From Clostridia bacterium (GTDB lineage: Bacteria; Bacillota_A; Clostridia; Christensenellales; Aristaeellaceae), in the NCBI GenBank assembly GCA_017481065.1, contig JAFUPT010000051.1:1-16342 (forward strand): 16,342 nucleotides of DNA. Reading direction: 5' to 3'. Below the pieces are notes generated by a model. That model did not search any database. It saw only the letters and a list, made by a program, of their open reading frames with translations, and was not told the DNA's origin. Position 1 is the stretch's first letter, and each line of letters begins with the position of its first letter. A program made the position numbers and the translations under genes. Of the stretch, positions 14,669-16,342 are shown one piece after another.

Positions 14669-15212
14669 CAACGAAGCACGCAGTCCCTTCCGCGGCACCA
14701 CCATCTGCGCCGTAATGCGAAACGGCGAAATCGCCCTCGCAGGCGACGGCCAGGTGACCATGGGTGAAAAGACCGTGATGAAGGGCACCGCCCGCAAGGT
14801 GCGCCGCATCTTCGGCGGCAAGGTGGTGATCGGCTTTGCAGGCTCCGTATCGGACGCCTTCGCCCTCACCGAGCGTTTTGAGGACAAGCTGACCCAGTTT
14901 TCCGGCAACCTGACCCGTGCCGCCGTGGAGCTGGCCCAGGATTGGCAGATGAACAAGACCGCCAAGCTGGAGGCCATGATGCTCTGCGCCGACAAAGACA
15001 ACCTGCTGCTGGTATCCGGCACCGGCGAAGTGATCGAGCCGGACGACGGCGTGATCGCCATCGGCTCCGGCGGCAACTATGCCCTCGCCGCCGCCCGCGC
15101 CCTCTACCAGAATACCGAGCTCACCGCCCATGAAATCGCCCAGAAGGCGCTGAAGGTGGCCAGCGAAATCTGCGTTTATACCAACGATAATATTATTGTG
15201 GAAATCGTGTAA
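14658..15212 (+). CDS. hslV: ATP-dependent protease subunit HslV (ClpQ/CodW)
   Basis: HslV is the proteasome-beta-like peptidase of the two-part HslUV protease. It forms a double hexamer capped by the HslU unfoldase. The 184-residue product contains FRG-T14-T15-ICAV, the catalytic N-terminal threonine after a glycine, followed by AGDGQVTMG and the ARKVRR segment, with the [14 protein letters not shown] stretch nearer the C-terminus. Thirteen residues precede T14 and would have to be removed to expose the nucleophile. Many HslV proteins have only a few residues there. A strong ribosome binding site at 14642-14650 and no other start codon before T14 support this longer leader. It overlaps trmFO by 11 bases. 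The hslU partner follows only after a 158-base gap. Confidence 0.97.
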   Translation: MSYNNEARSPFRGTTICAVMRNGEIALAGDGQVTMGEKTVMKGTARKVRRIFGGKVVIGFAGSVSDAFALTERFEDKLTQFSGNLTRAAVELAQDWQMNKTAKLEAMMLCADKDNLLLVSGTGEVIEPDDGVIAIGSGGNYALAAARALYQNTELTAHEIAQKALKVASEICVYTNDNIIVEIV

Positions 15213-15216
15213 GCGG

Positions 15217-15235
15217 CAGTGGCGTGCCGCCACTG
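15217..15235 (+). repeat. Hairpin just after hslV
   Basis: CAGTGGCG-tgc-CGCCACTG is a perfect 8-bp inverted repeat starting 5 bases after the hslV stop. There is no T-tract, so it may stabilise the hslV mRNA end rather than terminate. A weaker hairpin, GCGCA/TGCGC, follows at 15246-15260. Confidence 0.6.
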
Positions 15236-15283
15236 GCACTTGGCAGCGCACACAATGCGCAAAACAACGATCAACGCATTCGA

Positions 15284-15314
15284 CATTCACTGCCATAAAC
15301 GCAAGCAGTGAATG
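15284..15314 (+). repeat. Inverted repeat in the hslV-hslU spacer
   Basis: CATTCACTGC and GCAGTGAATG are perfect 10-bp arms separated by 11 bases, ending 43 bases before the hslU ribosome binding site. The wide loop and length also fit a dyad operator. No convincing promoter was found beside it. Confidence 0.6.
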
Positions 15315-15370
15315 CCTGCTTCATCCCATCAATGACCCCGCGCTATTTTTATCCATAAAGGAGCCTATTC

Positions 15371-16342
15371 ATGACTGAACTCACCCCCCGCGAGATCGTT
15401 CGCGAGCTGGACAGATATATCATCGGCCAGACCGACGCCAAGCGCGCCGTGGCAGTCGCCCTGCGCAACCGCTACCGCCGCGCCCAGCTTCCGGAGGAAA
15501 TCCGCGAAGAAGTAACCCCCAAGAATATACTGATGATCGGCCCCACCGGCGTGGGCAAAACCGAAATTGCCCGCCGCCTGGCCAAGCTGGTGGACGCGCC
15601 CTTCATCAAGGTGGAAGCCACGAAGTTCACCGAGGTGGGCTATGTGGGCCGCGATGTGGAATCCATCATCCGCGATCTTGTGGAGGCCGCCATCCGCCTG
15701 GTGAAGGGCCAGCATTCCGCCCGGGTGCGCAACCGCGCCGAATGCGCCGTGGAAAACCGCCTGGTGGACCTGCTCTCCAATGCCCAGAAGCCCAAGAAGC
15801 CGGTGAACCCCATCGAAATCCTGCTGGGCAACAAGCCCAAGGAGCCTGAGCTCTCCGATTCCGAAAAGACCGCCCTCGCCATCCGCCAGGATGATGTGCG
15901 CACCCGCCTGCGCCGCGGCGAGCTGGAGCATGAAATCGTGGAGATCGAGGTGGAGGAGGTAAAGCCCCAAACTGAAATTCCCGGCATGGATATGAACATG
16001 AACGATGTGCTGGGCAACATCCTGCCGAAAAAGACCAAGCTGCGCAAGGTGGAAGTCCGCGAAGCCCGCAAGATCCTGCAGGCCGAGGAGGAAACCAACC
16101 TGATCGATATGGACGCGGTCTATTCCGAGGCCATTGAGCGCGCCGAGCAGAACGGCATCGTGTTCCTCGATGAAATCGACAAGGTTGCCGGACGCAGCGG
16201 CGGCAGCGGCCCCGACGTATCCCGCGAGGGCGTGCAGAGGGACATCCTGCCCATCGTGGAAGGCACCACCGTCAATACCAAGTACGGCCCGGTCAAGACT
16301 GACCACATCCTCTTCATCGCTGCGGGCGCAGTCCATGTGGCC
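15371..16342 (+). CDS. hslU: ATP-dependent protease ATPase subunit HslU (ClpY), N-terminal part (3' end outside window)
   Basis: HslU is the AAA+ unfoldase that recognises, unfolds and feeds substrates into HslV. The first 324 codons are present; the family is about 440-470 residues, so the C-terminal AAA+ subdomain is missing. The start [17 protein letters not shown] is characteristic. Walker A is G57-PTGVGK63-T and Walker B is IVFLD267-E268. The charged insertion between them (about residues 110-240, including [10 protein letters not shown]) is the I-domain that contacts substrates. The pore motif GYVGRD is in the sequence [12 protein letters not shown]. Near the window end FIAAGAVH stands where relatives usually have GAF, a small change. 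AAAGGAG at 15357-15363 fixes the start. Confidence 0.97.
   Translation, partial: MTELTPREIVRELDRYIIGQTDAKRAVAVALRNRYRRAQLPEEIREEVTPKNILMIGPTGVGKTEIARRLAKLVDAPFIKVEATKFTEVGYVGRDVESIIRDLVEAAIRLVKGQHSARVRNRAECAVENRLVDLLSNAQKPKKPVNPIEILLGNKPKEPELSDSEKTALAIRQDDVRTRLRRGELEHEIVEIEVEEVKPQTEIPGMDMNMNDVLGNILPKKTKLRKVEVREARKILQAEEETNLIDMDAVYSEAIERAEQNGIVFLDEIDKVAGRSGGSGPDVSREGVQRDILPIVEGTTVNTKYGPVKTDHILFIAAGAVHVA

Noticed and set aside
15320..15349. Possible hslU promoter TTCATC ... TATTTT
   Set aside because: The -35 box matches only three of six consensus bases, and spacing around the inverted repeat is not persuasive.
15196..15378. Small plus-strand frame in the hslV-hslU gap as a remnant of xerC
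   Set aside because: It starts inside hslV in another frame, has no ribosome binding site, and shows no tyrosine-recombinase motif.

Overview
The window reads as a chromosomal segment of a GC-rich member of the Bacillota, most likely class Clostridia. The support is the gene order dprA-topA-trmFO-hslV-hslU (the Firmicutes 'cod' neighbourhood), a folate-type TrmFO, strong GGAGG-type ribosome binding sites, and intergenic palindromic repeats of a kind I associate with clostridial genomes. All ten substantial genes lie on the plus strand. I see no rRNA, tRNA, CRISPR array, transposase or phage gene.

Layout: (1) 2-1258, the 3' part of an alpha-phosphoglucomutase/phosphomannomutase. (2) 1259-1611, a gene-free block of palindromic modules that also holds a 110-bp quasi-palindromic insertion and an intrinsic terminator. 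(3) 1612-4174, a compact unit ychF - CPBP membrane protease - rlmH, closed by a strong terminator at 4255-4292. (4) 4478-8338, a lone 1286-residue membrane protein. It fuses two GT-C glycosyltransferase modules (a Gpi18/ALG6-like N-half and a PMT/GT39-like C-half) with two predicted extracytoplasmic carbohydrate-binding-like domains. (5) 8341-8528, a second copy of the palindromic module block. (6) 8568-11204, comM (yifB) and dprA, both connected with uptake and recombination of transforming DNA. (7) 11269-15212, topA - trmFO - hslV with overlapping junctions, apparently served by a near-consensus promoter inside the end of dprA. (8) 15213-15370, a 158-bp spacer with three hairpins, then hslU, cut by the window end. 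The xerC/codV gene usually found between trmFO and hslV is absent.

Most genes are housekeeping: sugar-phosphate interconversion, ribosome-associated GTPase/ATPase, 23S rRNA and tRNA methylation, DNA supercoiling, and the HslUV protease. Two items stand out. One is the double GT-C fusion, a candidate for surface or secreted-protein glycosylation that uses lipid-linked sugars. The other is the repeat block, found twice in the same order and orientation: the hairpin arms differ between copies but keep their pairing, while loops and some linkers stay the same. That pattern suggests selection on structure, or spread of a structured mobile repeat. Everything here comes from reading the sequence; no database comparison was possible.
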